From assembly GCA_038503075.1 (NCBI GenBank), contig JBCAML010000001.1, positions 992,001-1,056,000 of the forward strand: 64,000 nt of DNA. The letters run 5' to 3'. Source of the DNA: Gyromitra esculenta (Eukaryota > Ascomycota > Pezizomycetes > Pezizales > Discinaceae). The position numbers were made by a program, and so were the translations under genes. Below the pieces are notes generated by a model. The model was not told where the DNA came from. It did not search any database and was given only the letters and a program-made list of their open reading frames with translations. Positions 1 to 11,635 of this stretch are shown piece after piece (within the stretch, counting starts at the first letter, position 1; each line of letters starts with the position of its first letter).

Positions 1-722
1 CTCCCAACTCCTCTAGCTTTGACAATGCCGAGCTCCTCGATTTTGCAGGTCCGCTTGAGATCCTCTCAGTTGCCGCCAACCCACCATTCTCCAGTAGAAA
101 TCCCCCGTTGCCGTCAGCAGATACGGCATCTCCATCGCCCGACCTAAAACGTATGATTTTTGATGTTTCCATATTATCTGAAACACCAACCTTCAAAACC
201 TCCAACGGCAAAGGGTGCACCATGATGCGGGACATCGACCTCTTCTCTCATGAAGGTGATCCAGCGAATTGGGATGTTGTCATCGTGCCCGGTGGTATTG
301 GTTCGCGAATTCAGATGCGAAACGAGAAACTACTGAAATGGATATGCTCCTTCACACTCTCAAAAGCAGATATATCTGCCAAGAAGAGGAAAGTGATACT
401 AAGTGTTTGCACGGGAAGTTTGATACTTGCTACTGTAGGGGTTTTAGACGGAATGAAGATAACGACCCACCACAATGCAAGAGCCCTTGTCGAAAGCTTG
501 GTTAAAGAGCACGGTGGAGAGGCTGAGGTGGTTGAAGATAGAGTTATTGAACAAATGCTGAAGGGGGGAAATGGAGAGGATTCGGGGGTCGATATTATTA
601 CAAGTGGGGGTGTTTCGAGCGGAATCGACGCCACGCTTTATTTGATCAAGAAATTCGCTGGGCCTGAATGTGCAAGTGGTACTGCAGCCTGGATCGAGTA
701 CGATTGGAAGGATGTTTATTAA
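1..722 (+). CDS. DJ-1/PfpI-family protein, 5' end outside the window
   Basis: The reading frame is open from base 3 to the stop at 720-722 and has no ATG before the window edge, so the start lies upstream. The protein begins with a conserved-looking segment around LLDFAGPLEILS. It then has the strand VVIVPGGIGSR and the nucleophile elbow VCTGSLILA, whose Cys is the expected catalytic residue, followed by a THH stretch and a late SGGVSSGID segment. This order fits the glutamine-amidotransferase-like DJ-1/PfpI superfamily, including fungal isonitrile-hydratase-like and ThiJ proteins. The substrate cannot be read from sequence. No intron is needed in the visible part. The family call is secure; the reaction is not. 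Confidence 0.85.
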   Translation, partial: PNSSSFDNAELLDFAGPLEILSVAANPPFSSRNPPLPSADTASPSPDLKRMIFDVSILSETPTFKTSNGKGCTMMRDIDLFSHEGDPANWDVVIVPGGIGSRIQMRNEKLLKWICSFTLSKADISAKKRKVILSVCTGSLILATVGVLDGMKITTHHNARALVESLVKEHGGEAEVVEDRVIEQMLKGGNGEDSGVDIITSGGVSSGIDATLYLIKKFAGPECASGTAAWIEYDWKDVY

Positions 723-1515
723 GTGTGTTTGTGGCGGCATGGTTCACCTCTTTCGGGTCGAGTACTCCAAACTCACGGAAATAAATGCGTTAAAGGAACA
801 CCGCTTGGTCCGCCCTTTCCCTTTTTTAAAGACTTTTGTGATCTGCGAAAGCGCATATTCCTCTCACACACTCCTTAGCAAACTAGACAAACTCTAGAGA
901 GAAAAACCGCCGATAGTATTGTATGTTGCCAAAAAAAAAACTCGGAATTTGTATCGCAGCCACGCCCCCCCTCTCAAACTCTCTACTGCAACCACAAATA
1001 AAGCTATGGAGTCAAGACAGAATATGGAATAAATCTCTGGTATATATTAGTACCTCATATACTATTTTCATAATTTGGCAGCTAGCGGGCTCCCTTCTAT
1101 CACGTATCCCGCCCAAGCCATAAAATCCCCGAATTTCAGTTTTCTCAATAGTTCCTCCAATTTTTTCTTAATGCCTACCCTAACATAAATAGTATATTAC
1201 TTATGATAGTACTTTTATACAGTACTTTAGCTAGCCCTTAAATCTATCTAGGGAGGTCGGCGTCTAATGAATAGTGAAGGTAGTAAAATAACATGCACAG
1301 CATGTACATAACAATAAGTTTACCCTAACAATAAAGGCTAAAGATTTTGGGTTCTATAACCTTTATTTGTGTATTAGTGTGGCTGCTGAGGGAGTGGTGG
1401 GGAAGGGAAGGCTGCACTATTATGCACGATTTTTTGGCTGCAATGCGAATTCCGGCTTTTTTCTTCTTGACAACGTACAATACAAATACTAAGCGGCCTC
1501 CATCTTATAGACGGT
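723..1515. other. Intergenic, no supported gene
   Basis: AT-rich spacer between the DJ-1-like stop and the 3' end of the opposite-strand hypothetical gene. It holds only short open frames without codon or motif support. An ATGTACAT palindrome lies at 1302-1309. This is a convergent 3'-3' region, so terminators are expected but I cannot place a site. Confidence 0.5.
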
Positions 1516-2481
1516 TTAACTCCTGCTAGGATTCTCCGTCTCAGGAGCTCCTTCACTATCGTTCAAAACGCCAAAACTATTATCATTATCGTCGCCTATC
1601 TTCCCACCAGTATGCCCGAGACCTTGATCACGCCTTCCTATTTGCGCAACCAAATGCTTCTCTGCAACACGGCCCGGATCATCCGAACCCCCGATATCGG
1701 TGGCTAGAGTGGTGTCTTTGGGGACTTTAGACCAATCCAAGCCTTCTTCCAACGTTTCCTGGGAGCGGGCAGTATTGGGGACAACATTCTTGACATGAGG
1801 TTCAGTGTGACCACCACCGCTACCGCCAGCACCAGTATGTCGAGAACCTCGCCCTTCGGAAGAGCTATCGCCCCCTCCGGAATACTTCGATGAACTCAAT
1901 CCACCTCCGCTCCCTCCTCTTCCAGCATTCTTTGATGCACCAATTCTACGACCTGTAGCATCGATACTCTCGAGTTCATCGGGAGATACGTGAAAGGCTC
2001 CCTGCGCCTGACTTCCGCCGCCCGAAATAGATGTTTCCTTTGCTTTCTCCTTGGTCGCACGCCCAGGATTGTCGATATCGACACCCTCTTCCTTTTTTCC
2101 ATGAAGCGTACGCACGTTCCCGCTCTCGCGTGGGTCGGCAGCAAATGTCCCCGATGACCCACGAGATCCAGAGATGCCAGTCGGGTTCCCTGCTGAGAAG
2201 GCACCGCCGCTGCGGATCGACTCAGCGGCCAATGAGTCTTTTGGAACTGGGCCGCTGTTCTCGAGCTTAGGGTCAAAACGGCTGGCTGGATCCGTTGTTA
2301 CTTTTTGGCCGTGGGTCGGATTGGACTGTGTATCGAGCTCGATGTTAGAGCGGTTGTGGGGAACATCTTCGGGGAAAACAACGTGCGCGAATGGGACGGG
2401 GCGATGGCGAGGGGAGTGAGTAGGGTAATAGGGGGAATGCGAGTGTATGGGAACATAATGTGTTGAAATTGTCATTGGCAT
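1516..2481 (-). CDS. Hypothetical Gly/Ser-rich, predicted disordered protein
   Basis: A single open frame of 321 codons starts at ATG 2479-2481 (MPMTIST...). The protein is hydrophilic and low in complexity, with Gly/Ser-rich blocks and no membrane segment or enzyme motif. Near residue 75 it has the phrase GPVPKDSLAAESIRSGGAF, followed by Gly/Asn/Ser repeats. Similar 'DSLAAES' phrases occur, as I recall, in small conserved disordered ascomycete proteins of unknown role, some compared with LEA or stress proteins. That is memory, not a search result. A second frame on the same strand (1896-2276) is a shadow. Whether a short upstream exon exists is unclear. The function is unknown. Confidence 0.6.
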   Translation of the reverse strand: MPMTISTHYVPIHSHSPYYPTHSPRHRPVPFAHVVFPEDVPHNRSNIELDTQSNPTHGQKVTTDPASRFDPKLENSGPVPKDSLAAESIRSGGAFSAGNPTGISGSRGSSGTFAADPRESGNVRTLHGKKEEGVDIDNPGRATKEKAKETSISGGGSQAQGAFHVSPDELESIDATGRRIGASKNAGRGGSGGGLSSSKYSGGGDSSSEGRGSRHTGAGGSGGGHTEPHVKNVVPNTARSQETLEEGLDWSKVPKDTTLATDIGGSDDPGRVAEKHLVAQIGRRDQGLGHTGGKIGDDNDNSFGVLNDSEGAPETENPSRS

Positions 2482-4506
2482 GTTGGGAAATTGACTACCT
2501 TGTGTGATGATGATTGCATGCTGGACGGTTTTAGATGACTGTTATATCTGTTATATTTTTCTCACACTCTCTCCACTTTACTTTCCGTATCCTTTGTGAG
2601 GTGGATAGTAAAATATCGTATGAGATTATCAGGCGTAAAAAAGGTGAGATATATTTCTTATGAAACGGTTTAGATTTGAAAGTGGAGTGATGTTGAAGAC
2701 CAAAAATCGAATCACTTTGGTATTGACCGTAAATATATCAAAGCACAAAATCAAGTGATATAACTCGAGCGTAGCCATGAGGTAACTACTACATATCATG
2801 AAGTGTGATGTCAGAATGAGGTTAATTCGTGTCGATCCACGCAGCTGTGCTCAGTGATACACACTCGACAATCATATCAAACTGGTACGAAGTATGAGTG
2901 CTCACTGTTCTCTACTAAAACTTCTTATTGCTGGTTAAAAAAAAGTTACCAAGAAATTACTTGCATCGGTAGATGTAAGTACCCCAGCTTCATATTAAGC
3001 TGGGTAATTTATTGCCGTTGTAGGCTATAGCGGCAATCTAAAATGAAATGGAGGGGAAATCTGATAACTTTACTTATGACAAGTTTTTCGTTACCGTAGC
3101 GGTGGGGAGGGGTTATCGTGCCACCAGGAACTCACCGATTCCTACCTAAATAATCGGATGCGATGGCTGACGATGTATTAAAACTTGCCCGCGGAGTGAA
3201 CTCCTGGCACGATGAAACAAGTTTCGAAGCCGGAGAGCAGCATAAAGCAAGTAAGATGGAAAAGTAGTCGCCTGGTTGAAGAGCGCATTCATTGGTGGCA
3301 CTCTCCTCATTCAGCGATAATTCCGTGCCGTCTTCTCTACCTTGGGTGGCTGGATTTCAGTCGCGATAAACTCCTTCCTGCGGAGCTGAGCTGATTTATC
3401 AAGTGTTATTCGCATCATAACTTGGATCATCGCTGGCGGCCAGAAGTCCGTGGTATAAGTATACTAGCGGAAGTAGAGTGTTAGGATATTAGCCTCATAG
3501 CCATATCTAGATGTGATTTATTCCCTTTTTAGTAAAATCTACGATACTCTGAACGACAGTTATCTCAATTCCTACGGGCGGAGCCTTGCACACTAGACTA
3601 CTGTGATCACGTGTTTACGGCTTCCCGTGGACGAAAATCTCTACAGTTCCGGGGTAGAAGTTTAAACCAACTACGATCAATCGTATAGCGTCAATTCTCA
3701 AACGCCTAACAAGCCAACTTGAGAGACGAGGAGCGGGAGCCTCCGGTCAACCGAACCTAATGGATGACAGGTTCCAAGGACCGAGGTTTTGTCGATCGCT
3801 GATCTTGCTCCGGGATTTTTCTGTTGGGTAAAAAAAAAACAGCAGGAGAAGAGGACTTAAACTATCATGCCATGCGGAAAAACTGGTGATATCCACGGAA
3901 ATGACGGCGTCTCGCTCGGAGTACCATGGATTTGAAATGCGAAATTTTTCTCTTGTGGTCATTAGACCTCCGGGAGCCACGGGAAAGAAATCAGATCATC
4001 CGGATTCCGGAAATACTTGTGGCGTTATCTTCTGGTTTTCAGCCTCAATATCCTGGCCCGAATTCACCCGAGCACACACGCCCTGCCGCTCAACATCGGA
4101 CCTGGAATAACTTTAATTCGGGTACAGTGCTCAAGGATTCGGAAACTAAAATGTTTTACAGCTTTTACGTCCTCGCATTGACTGTGAAACAGAGGTATGA
4201 CTACTGGGCATCTGGAAATAGGCAGAACCACCGTTACCAAGCCCGTATTGATTCGGTATTACTGAGTGACTGCGCACCCAACCATACACTCAGGCATCCA
4301 CACACAAAGGCTTCGAGTGATGGCACTTTATCGAAAGGAAATCTACTCGGCGCCCAGGCACCCGTGATCTGCGAGACACGGTGCAGGATGGCATGGATAA
4401 ATGAGACACTCGTTGTTTATGTGGTGTCAGCAACGACGAAGCGAGGGGAAGATCTGGGGATCATCTGAGTTATTGTATGTAGCCCTACTTCCAAAAACTA
4501 CATAGA

Positions 4507-4648
4507 TTACCTACATGTATATATCTTTTGTTTCTATCTTTGACTTGACAACAAACTAGATTTCTTATTCTCCCTATCCGGTGAGGGAGAGAAAAGGAAA
4601 AAAAGAGGGGTTTTGGCCAGCCGGTCGGGCTTGAGTACATGTAGGTAA
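4507..4648. repeat. 13-bp inverted repeat TTACCTACATGTA / TACATGTAGGTAA
   Basis: The left arm is at 4507-4519 and the right arm, its exact reverse complement, at 4636-4648, with 116 nt between them. Each arm contains the octamer TACATGTA that recurs in other intergenic regions of this window. The spacer is purine/pyrimidine biased and has no coding support. It could be a paired protein-binding site or the remnant termini of a small element; no target-site duplication is evident. Confidence 0.7.
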
Positions 4649-5494
4649 AGGAGAGAACTACAAGTTCTCTCTCTCCAACGCATTGAAGCACCATAATCGC
4701 GGGGAAGTTGAGCTAGTTCCTGCGTAGAACGACTTTTTCTACGATCATCTGTGTGTGACTTGACCACATACCACATCCACGTATTTTCCCCTATGCGAGC
4801 AAATGGTTGACGTGGTGGAAGGCATTTTAAAGCGAATGGGGTAAAAGAAATATCAGATACGATTTGGTGGGATCGTTCCCGGCTAGATGAAATTCCCGGT
4901 AGCGAAATCCACTTTTTTTTTTCTTTTCTCTTATTTTCTCTCTCTTTTCCTTTCGCCTGACTTGGAGTCGGGGGGGCAGAAAGGGCTGCATGCAACAAGG
5001 AGCGGAGTGGAATACGTAGAGTAGAGTACTCTGCTCTACCTGTTGGGGTTGCAAGCTGTGCGGGGCGTGCGACAAAATGCGGATTATCTATCCCGATATT
5101 CGGTTGAGGGTGGGACAACGTTTCCGTAGCGTGGCCGATATCACCCGAATGGGAACGGTGAGCGAAACACGCAGCTGTCAGCACCCACGCCCCTGTTACT
5201 CATTCCAGCTATCGAGAATTCTCTCACACTCAGCCAACAATGGATCAGCATCACCGACTGTACTGCCCATCGGAGCCGTCATTTCCTGTCCGGTTTCCCG
5301 CCTGCCATGCCATGTTATGCACATGCACAGGCAAATGTAGCAGCCCACCCCTGTCGGGCAGAGCCGCGTGTCTGGCCGCGCCTTGTGGCCAAGGGTTTCT
5401 TATTCTGTATGCGTCCTGTAATCCACTCCATGCCATCCATACCTGCTCCCCCTTTTCGAGCTCTCTGCTGGCCTCGTATAGTAGCTGCACATCC

Positions 5495-5502
5495 TTATAT
5501 AA
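5495..5502 (+). promoter_or_regulatory. TATA-like box upstream of the 5686 gene
   Basis: TTATATAA lies about 185 bp before the ATG at 5686, in an otherwise GC-balanced stretch followed by pyrimidine-rich sequence. The spacing allows a 5' leader of roughly 150 nt. This rests on sequence similarity only. Confidence 0.3.
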
Positions 5503-5685
5503 CTGTTTGATGTCCCCCCATCAGTCTGCCCGGTTTCAGTCTTGCCTTTTCAGAAACTTGTCCTACATCCTGTAATATCAAAACATACACCAGACCCTTA
5601 TTTACGCAATTTACGGTTATTAAACCCATCACTATCCAGCTCTATACATAACTCTGCAGCTTCTTCAAATACCTAGCAGCCAGCC

Positions 5686-7035
5686 ATGTCGAACGCAATG
5701 AAGAAACTGAAGCTCCTCCACCATCTAACGGCGGCCTCTGCGAACGCAACCTCCACGTCTAGCATGCCTCCCCAACAGACTACTGTAAATATCTCCGCGC
5801 AGCAGTTTCCTACCCCACCAACGTCGCCAATCCGAAATCACTTCCATCCCCAAAGCCAAAATTATATGGATGTGACCAATGCCCTCCGTTCTGCAAGACA
5901 AGCTCTGAACAGCATGCAATCACCTGTGCAACAGCAGCACCAATATCACCAAGCCGAGCAATTTCGTCCTTCACACTATAGCACCATGATTCAGCATCCT
6001 CCTAGGCCATCTGGTGCACCAGTATGCTTACTCCCGCAAGCTTTTATGGTTTTAACCCCCAACGATCCCCATCCGGCCATCTGTCTCCCTGCATCCCCTC
6101 CACCGGTGAGCTCGCACATGCATCATCATCACCATTCGACGCTTATCCCGCCAATGCCCATAAACCCGCCTATTCAACAGGCCTTGCTTTCCGAGCAAAC
6201 TGTTCCTAGAGGAAACACTACAATTTACTCATCCCGTCCTCCGGCACTAGCTGGCCCACAGTACTCCAGCGCTACAAACTACCAGTATCAAACTTCACGC
6301 AGACCTAGCTCCCATAAACGACCACGTTTGACTACTGATGCTGTGTCCAAGATTGGGAAAGACTCTCGTCTGGCCCGTTGGGAGCGCGTGGTTGGATATG
6401 TCCGTGAGCAACGTAAAACCACCGCTGAGAGCAGGGACGAATCCCCCGCCTCCAGTCCAGAGAATTCCTTATCGCCTCTGGAAGCTAGCAGAGCCTTCAT
6501 CAGGGAAATCGAGCGGAAAAACCAAGTTTTGGACATGCTGGACTACGATGAACAGGAACGACGTTCGCTCTGGAGTGGAGGAAGTGCGGGAACAAACGGC
6601 GTCGACGAATTTGTATGGAGCGAAGATGAAGACGACGATGATTTCCGTAAAGTCGCCGTCGACAACCAGCGTGCTCTCGATGAGCATAAACGTCGATTGG
6701 ATCGTTTGTACCCCGAAGATGTTGCGAAGGAGAGCGCAGCAGCAGCAGTTGGGGAGGAAGGTGTCTTTGAACTTGAAGACGGGGAGGCAACTATGAAGGA
6801 TTTCGAGATGGGTCACAATCTCACTCGAGCCTCCCCCCGGGGAAGCGACAAACGACCCAGAAGCTCGCCGGCTCCTGGTGCTACCGAACAGAATAGCGGG
6901 GGTATGAGGGCGTATCTAGATATGCTCAGGCGTGCTGAGATCTCGAAACTGCCAGAGTTGAAGAGAGAGGGTTATCTTGAAGGTGGGCTAGAGAGGCTAG
7001 CAGGGAGGGAAATGAGACGGTTTTCAGTTTATTAG
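5686..7035 (+). CDS. Hypothetical His/Gln-rich protein, 449 aa
   Basis: A single open frame starts at an ATG in good context (agccATGTCG). The N-terminal ~200 residues are rich in Gln, His, Pro and Ser (a QQQHQYHQ stretch and a five-His run). A basic patch SSHKRPR near residue 210 could be a nuclear signal. The segment DSRLARWERVVGYVREQRK is followed by acidic, predicted helical sequence (SEDEDDDDFRK). The C-terminus RAYLDMLRRAEISKLPELKREGYLEGG is predicted amphipathic helix. Composition suggests a nuclear regulatory protein, but no DNA-binding fold is visible. The gene looks real from its length, its start context and the collapse of other frames into fragments. Function unknown. Confidence 0.65.
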   Translation: MSNAMKKLKLLHHLTAASANATSTSSMPPQQTTVNISAQQFPTPPTSPIRNHFHPQSQNYMDVTNALRSARQALNSMQSPVQQQHQYHQAEQFRPSHYSTMIQHPPRPSGAPVCLLPQAFMVLTPNDPHPAICLPASPPPVSSHMHHHHHSTLIPPMPINPPIQQALLSEQTVPRGNTTIYSSRPPALAGPQYSSATNYQYQTSRRPSSHKRPRLTTDAVSKIGKDSRLARWERVVGYVREQRKTTAESRDESPASSPENSLSPLEASRAFIREIERKNQVLDMLDYDEQERRSLWSGGSAGTNGVDEFVWSEDEDDDDFRKVAVDNQRALDEHKRRLDRLYPEDVAKESAAAAVGEEGVFELEDGEATMKDFEMGHNLTRASPRGSDKRPRSSPAPGATEQNSGGMRAYLDMLRRAEISKLPELKREGYLEGGLERLAGREMRRFSVY

Positions 7036-8246
7036 GTGGTAATCGTTAGTGTGGGGAAGACCTTCTACTATGCTTTAATCCTTGCTTTATAGTTCTCTTT
7101 TATTCTTATTTTTTTATATGGGGTGAGGCGTTTGAATTTTTTACACTTTACATACATCTCATCTCGGCACATCCTGTATAAATTTTTCTTTTGTTTGTGG
7201 GAGAAAAAAAAGTTGGGAGTTGGTGTTTTTTGTTAGATACGGCACACTTTTACTAGTAGATTCTAGAATATCTGCATATTTATCCCTGTATACATGGGCC
7301 ATGATTATACGAAAATGTCACTGTAATTAACTAGTACTTTGGGGGGCCGACCGAGGACGAAATTTTTTATCGCTACTCTAATAGCTAACCGTTAGTTTTC
7401 GCGCGCTTCTTTTCTATGACTGAGATTTACAGCCTCCAGTAGAATCACTGTAGAATTGTGGCAACTTAGGATCTGAAGCGTTCATTGGTCCTCTAGGCTC
7501 ATCGAAAGGATTTCGGCAGCGGTATTGGCTACTCTACCCTGCCTGGGGCGCTCGCTTACCCTCGTTTTTCTATAACAATTCTACCAGTCTGTAGAGTCTG
7601 TGAGACACTAGTGAGACATAGTTGGGAAATGGTTTGTGGGATTGGCAGACGAGTGATATTTTGTGCTGAGATGTTGGGATGTCGGAGCCAACCCGAAGCC
7701 TTGCCAAGATATTCTTGCGGAAATGCGTAGCAACAAGAACCTTTGGACTAAACGTATAGTAGTGGACTTATGGCACACATCTTCGTGGGTTTTTGTCTTC
7801 CGCTCTTTTGGGTTCGCTCGCTCGTTAAAATACGTGAGATTTCTATCCAGGGGTTCTCTAGGTTACTTCACGAGTGATAATTAATGACGTTAGTTGAAGG
7901 CTCGCTAGTTAGCCTCCCGTACGGCTAATAGCCATGGTAAGTTGAATTCGGTTTGGTTGCTATATAGAGGTGACATCTGATCTAATCGGATAAGGTGGTT
8001 TTAGCATGATCACAGTACACGAAAGCTGGTTGTAGGCAGCTGACCGATATAATGCACAAAGATATTTTACCTATTTGACTCCTTTTAGTTTCACTCCTTT
8101 TCACTGCTTTCTTTCCTCTTGTACTAGAAACCCATCTCGTCCAGACTCTCATCAAGGAATCATAACTTTTAGTATTAGTTAAATCGATCCAGGTTAATCT
8201 GCTACTTGTGTTTAATCAAGCGAAGATATCATCGCTACGAATACCT
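7036..8246. other. Intergenic, no supported gene
   Basis: AT-rich spacer between two plus-strand genes, with only short frames (for example 7663-7884) and no motif. It should hold the terminator of the 5686 gene and the promoter of the 8247 gene. Confidence 0.45.
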
Positions 8247-11200
8247 ATGCTACATCCATTGCACAACCAGGGTGAAAGCTCCTGGACAGCTGAGAGGATG
8301 TCTATTTTTAATACCCTCGAAGAGGCACGTAGGAGGAAGACTAGCATGCGGGAGACTGTGGGAGATGGGCTGAAAAGCTCTGCTACGAATCAAGATGGAG
8401 CTCTAGGTGTCACATTTGACTCATATCTGTTCTTTGAATAAAGGCTTTGCTAATCATCGGCAATAGCCTCGATCAAACGTGGCTCAGATAACTATAAACA
8501 TGGTTCTCGATATTCGTATGGGGGTAAAGTGGATTCTTTCAAAGACGCCTATTCTTTCTTTGATATTGAGCCTTGGTCTTCGATTAAAATGAAAGGCGTG
8601 CACTGTAAGTTTCTCAAACCTCGTGGCTTTCAAAATACTGACTTAGTTGAAGCAGCCAACATCGACCAAGAAACTGTTGCTGGTGAGAGTAATGTTCTCT
8701 CCATCGAAGAGAAGAGCGAGGCGGAGTTGGAAACACTCCCTTGGTCCTATACCTCGAGCGATATTCCAGAAACTTGGCTGCCCCCTCATCACTACAGTAT
8801 AGAGTGCTGGCATAAGGATCCAGTTGAAGTTGCCGCAAGCAGGTGTGAGAGTACAGGGCGTTTTAAAGAGGCTTCAAAATTAAGGGTGGATTTCAGGGGG
8901 CTTAGTGTCCTCCACCGTGTGGTCCTTCAATGGTATAGATGGGCGGAAGAGCAATGGCCTTCAAAGGGTTAGTATTGCCTCACACCCATATAGTATCACT
9001 TTCTAACTTGTCATATCAACCGTAGATCTTCCTAAGAAGACGCTAAGTGGGAGTTCAGCTACCTTATGTAAAATTGAGCCACACCCCAAAGGGGCCAGGG
9101 GTGGCAGTTTGAGAGGTAAACATCCGTCTGAAGATTTTGCGTAGAATATCTCTACCCGTTTGTGCCTACTTTCTAGATCCAGGTTTTAACATGACTTATC
9201 TAGACACTGGACGCATTGAAAAATTCTTCGACAGAAAAGAATTTCTTTCGGATTTTGCTGATCGTAGGCTAGGTTTGTGTTATTTCTCCGGGCCCATAAC
9301 TCGTTTTTGGTGGGATCGGCCATCATGTTGTCCTTTCTAATCACGGCTTTGATAGGTGATACTAACGTCTTTGCCCCTTGGGCTAACGCTACCAAAACCT
9401 TGGGGGGGCTTCGGGGGATTAATGGGATGCGTACATGTAGTACCGTATTCACGAATAACCCCGCAATCGAATCCTGCCCCGCTGATTTAAATCTTATCAA
9501 ATCAACCAATTTCAACCAACCTCAAACATTTAATCCTAAAGGTGTTATCTCTCAACAACTAAAGCAAAAGATTTCTCACGATTACTATACAGAAGATGTT
9601 CAAAATCGTAAGGGTGTGCGGGCCGAAGGCTCTTCTGCTGATAGCGATAACTCAATTGCCTATAGGAATCACGCTCGTTGGGTCCTAGACAATAGTGTTA
9701 TGAGTGATGATTCGGAGGATGGCTCGGACGACTTTACAGGTCCATCCCCGATTTTATATCCTATTTCCAATAACCAACCACAGGGAAAATCCGCAAAAAG
9801 ACTTAGAAGACTTCCTGTACAGTCTGCTGGACGCGATTCTACCGAAAGCCCTTGGAACGATTTGTTTTTCATTGGAGATTCCGACTCTTCTGATTGTCGT
9901 AATATTGGGCTTTCTGATTCCTCCGAGAGCGAAAATTTTCCAACTATAAGTGGAGAAGAATTGGAAAAACTTCTTGAGGAAGCGAAGGGGACGATGCAGT
10001 TTCACAAGTGGCAAAATGCGCCAACGGGGAGTCATCAGAAAGAATTTAAGACGCTGATTAAGCTATATAGGTTTGCTAAGGACTCCGAAGATAGAAATCA
10101 AAAACGCTGGAGGTCCAGAGACCAGGCAGAGAAAGAGAAGACACCTAAAGTTGCTGCGTGTGGTCATAACTTCTCAAAAAATATCTACCTTCCACCGGAC
10201 TTAGAGCCCTCAGGGGAGAGTGCATCTAAGTTTCCCCATGCGCCATTTTTAAACAGCAACTCCGAGCCCAATTTATCGACCCTTGCTATGCCAAGCAAAA
10301 AAATACCTTTTAATCAGAAGCCATTTAAGGACTTAAAAGCAAAGCTACAGCCAGTTGGTAAAGAAACTGAAGATTACTCTTATATCACAGTTGATGATAT
10401 CAAGTTCTTGAGGGAACTCAAAAAGCAGCTTAAACAAGTAGAAGCTAATCAACAGATCCAAGCTCCGGGTGACTCCTCCGGAACTACCTCATATGGCAAC
10501 CTGAATACCGAATTGCAAGAATCACAAGCATCTAACAAGCCCATACTGAATATGACAATACAAAAACTCACTGGACATGTCCAGAGCACATCAGATAAAA
10601 TCACCACCATGAGCCCTCAGGAGAGGTCTCTGCGTAGTTTTTTGGGGACTGCTAAACCTCCTCCCGGGATCAGTCATCGTACAGAATTCGAAAACTGGTT
10701 TCCTAGGGATCAATCCGAGGAACTAGCGGGGCCGACACCAAGAAGGCATTATCCGACAACGCCATTCGGTGATGTTTCTTTCAGTTCAGGTAGCTCAGAG
10801 CGCCATCCCTTCTTCGAAGTAGCTAGGTCTATGGGTTTTAAAAAACTAGTGGCTAGTGTGGAACGATTCTGGAATCCGAAAGCCGGAATTTTTCTGAGTG
10901 GCTTCTGGGTCACGGAAAATTTGTTTATCACGGCACTGAACTTTCACCCTTGGGCTCCTAGTACTACTATCAAGGGCCTTCATGACCAAATCGAGGATTT
11001 TAAGTTACGTAATAATGGAATAGAGCTTTTTGTCTCTAACACCTGTCTTGGCTCTAGCGATGATCCGAAGACCATAAAAGTCGTTCTAAGAGCATGGGAT
11101 ACGTCTGCAAGGATAGCAGTTTTTCAGCCTGAGGATAAAAACAAAGTTTCTCTAAAGTTTGTTGGGATCGATAAGTTGATCGAAGAAAATGCAGCATATA

Positions 11201-11635
11201 GTTATGATGGAGCATATATCGCTACAGTTGGGTATAACTCCTTAGATGCAGCAAAATGCGACCCGATGGATTTAAGGCTGCTTAAATCAGGAAACCGCTC
11301 GGTCACTTTTGGTGAAATTACGATCTCTGAAGGTTACCATGAAAACAAAGTTTACTCGCCCCCAGTTTTTGCTAGACTAGAGTCAGGATTTTCTCATGGC
11401 TCTTATGGGCGCATGTGTATTATTTTGGAAGCCAGTCGAGAGGGTTCAGGCTCCATTATTGGCATTGGTATTTGTAATGCGAATCCTGTAGACTGAGTCT
11501 TGTATACTAACCTTCGCCATAGTAACCGGACAGTACGAAGAACGTGGCTCTCACCGACCAGAAGCTCTTAGTGATTTTGTTAGCACTTTCCCTGACGGGT
11601 TTAAAGATGAATTGAGAAGGATTTCTAAGCTTTGA
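8247..11635 (+). CDS. Large hypothetical protein with degenerate trypsin-like C-terminal domain
   Basis: My model joins six exons with matching phases: 8247-8406, 8467-8967, 9026-9115, 9177-9272, 9356-11467 and 11523-11635, giving 1023 aa. The start is the first in-frame ATG of the open frame. Residues ~1-770 are hydrophilic, with acidic serine-rich clusters (DSDSSD, SDDSEDGSDD) and no known domain. From ~776 a predicted beta-rich domain resembles a chymotrypsin fold: FLSGFWVTENLFITALNFH aligns with the 'GSGF..LTAxH' strand, ARIAVFQ with 'DIAVL', and SGFSHGSYGR with the 'GxSGxP' turn. Asp is replaced by Arg and the His/Ser spacing is altered, so catalysis is doubtful. The last exon was recovered by splicing (GT at 11468, branch ACTAAC, AG at 11522). 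The third intron (9116-9176) has the weakest signals. The fold is an inference. Confidence 0.6.

Larger units (their letters stand above)
2482..5685. other. Long intergenic region (3.2 kb), no supported gene
   Basis: Two longer open frames occur here: 3926-4468 on the plus strand and about 4534-5184 on the minus strand. Both lack recognisable motifs, and the minus one has no ATG at its first codon. The stretch holds two TACATGTA octamers within a 13-bp inverted repeat (4507-4519 / 4636-4648), pyrimidine-rich tracts near 4910-4950, and a TTATATAA sequence near 5495 about 185 bp before the next ATG. It probably contains the promoters of the genes on either side. Confidence 0.5.

Noticed and set aside
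3926..4468. 180-codon plus-strand open frame
   Set aside because: No domain motif, mixed composition, no splice partners, and overlapping frames of similar length; treated as chance.
4534..5184. 216-codon minus-strand open frame
   Set aside because: First codon is GTG, sequence is low in motifs and crosses homopolymer tracts; contains one arm of an inverted repeat.
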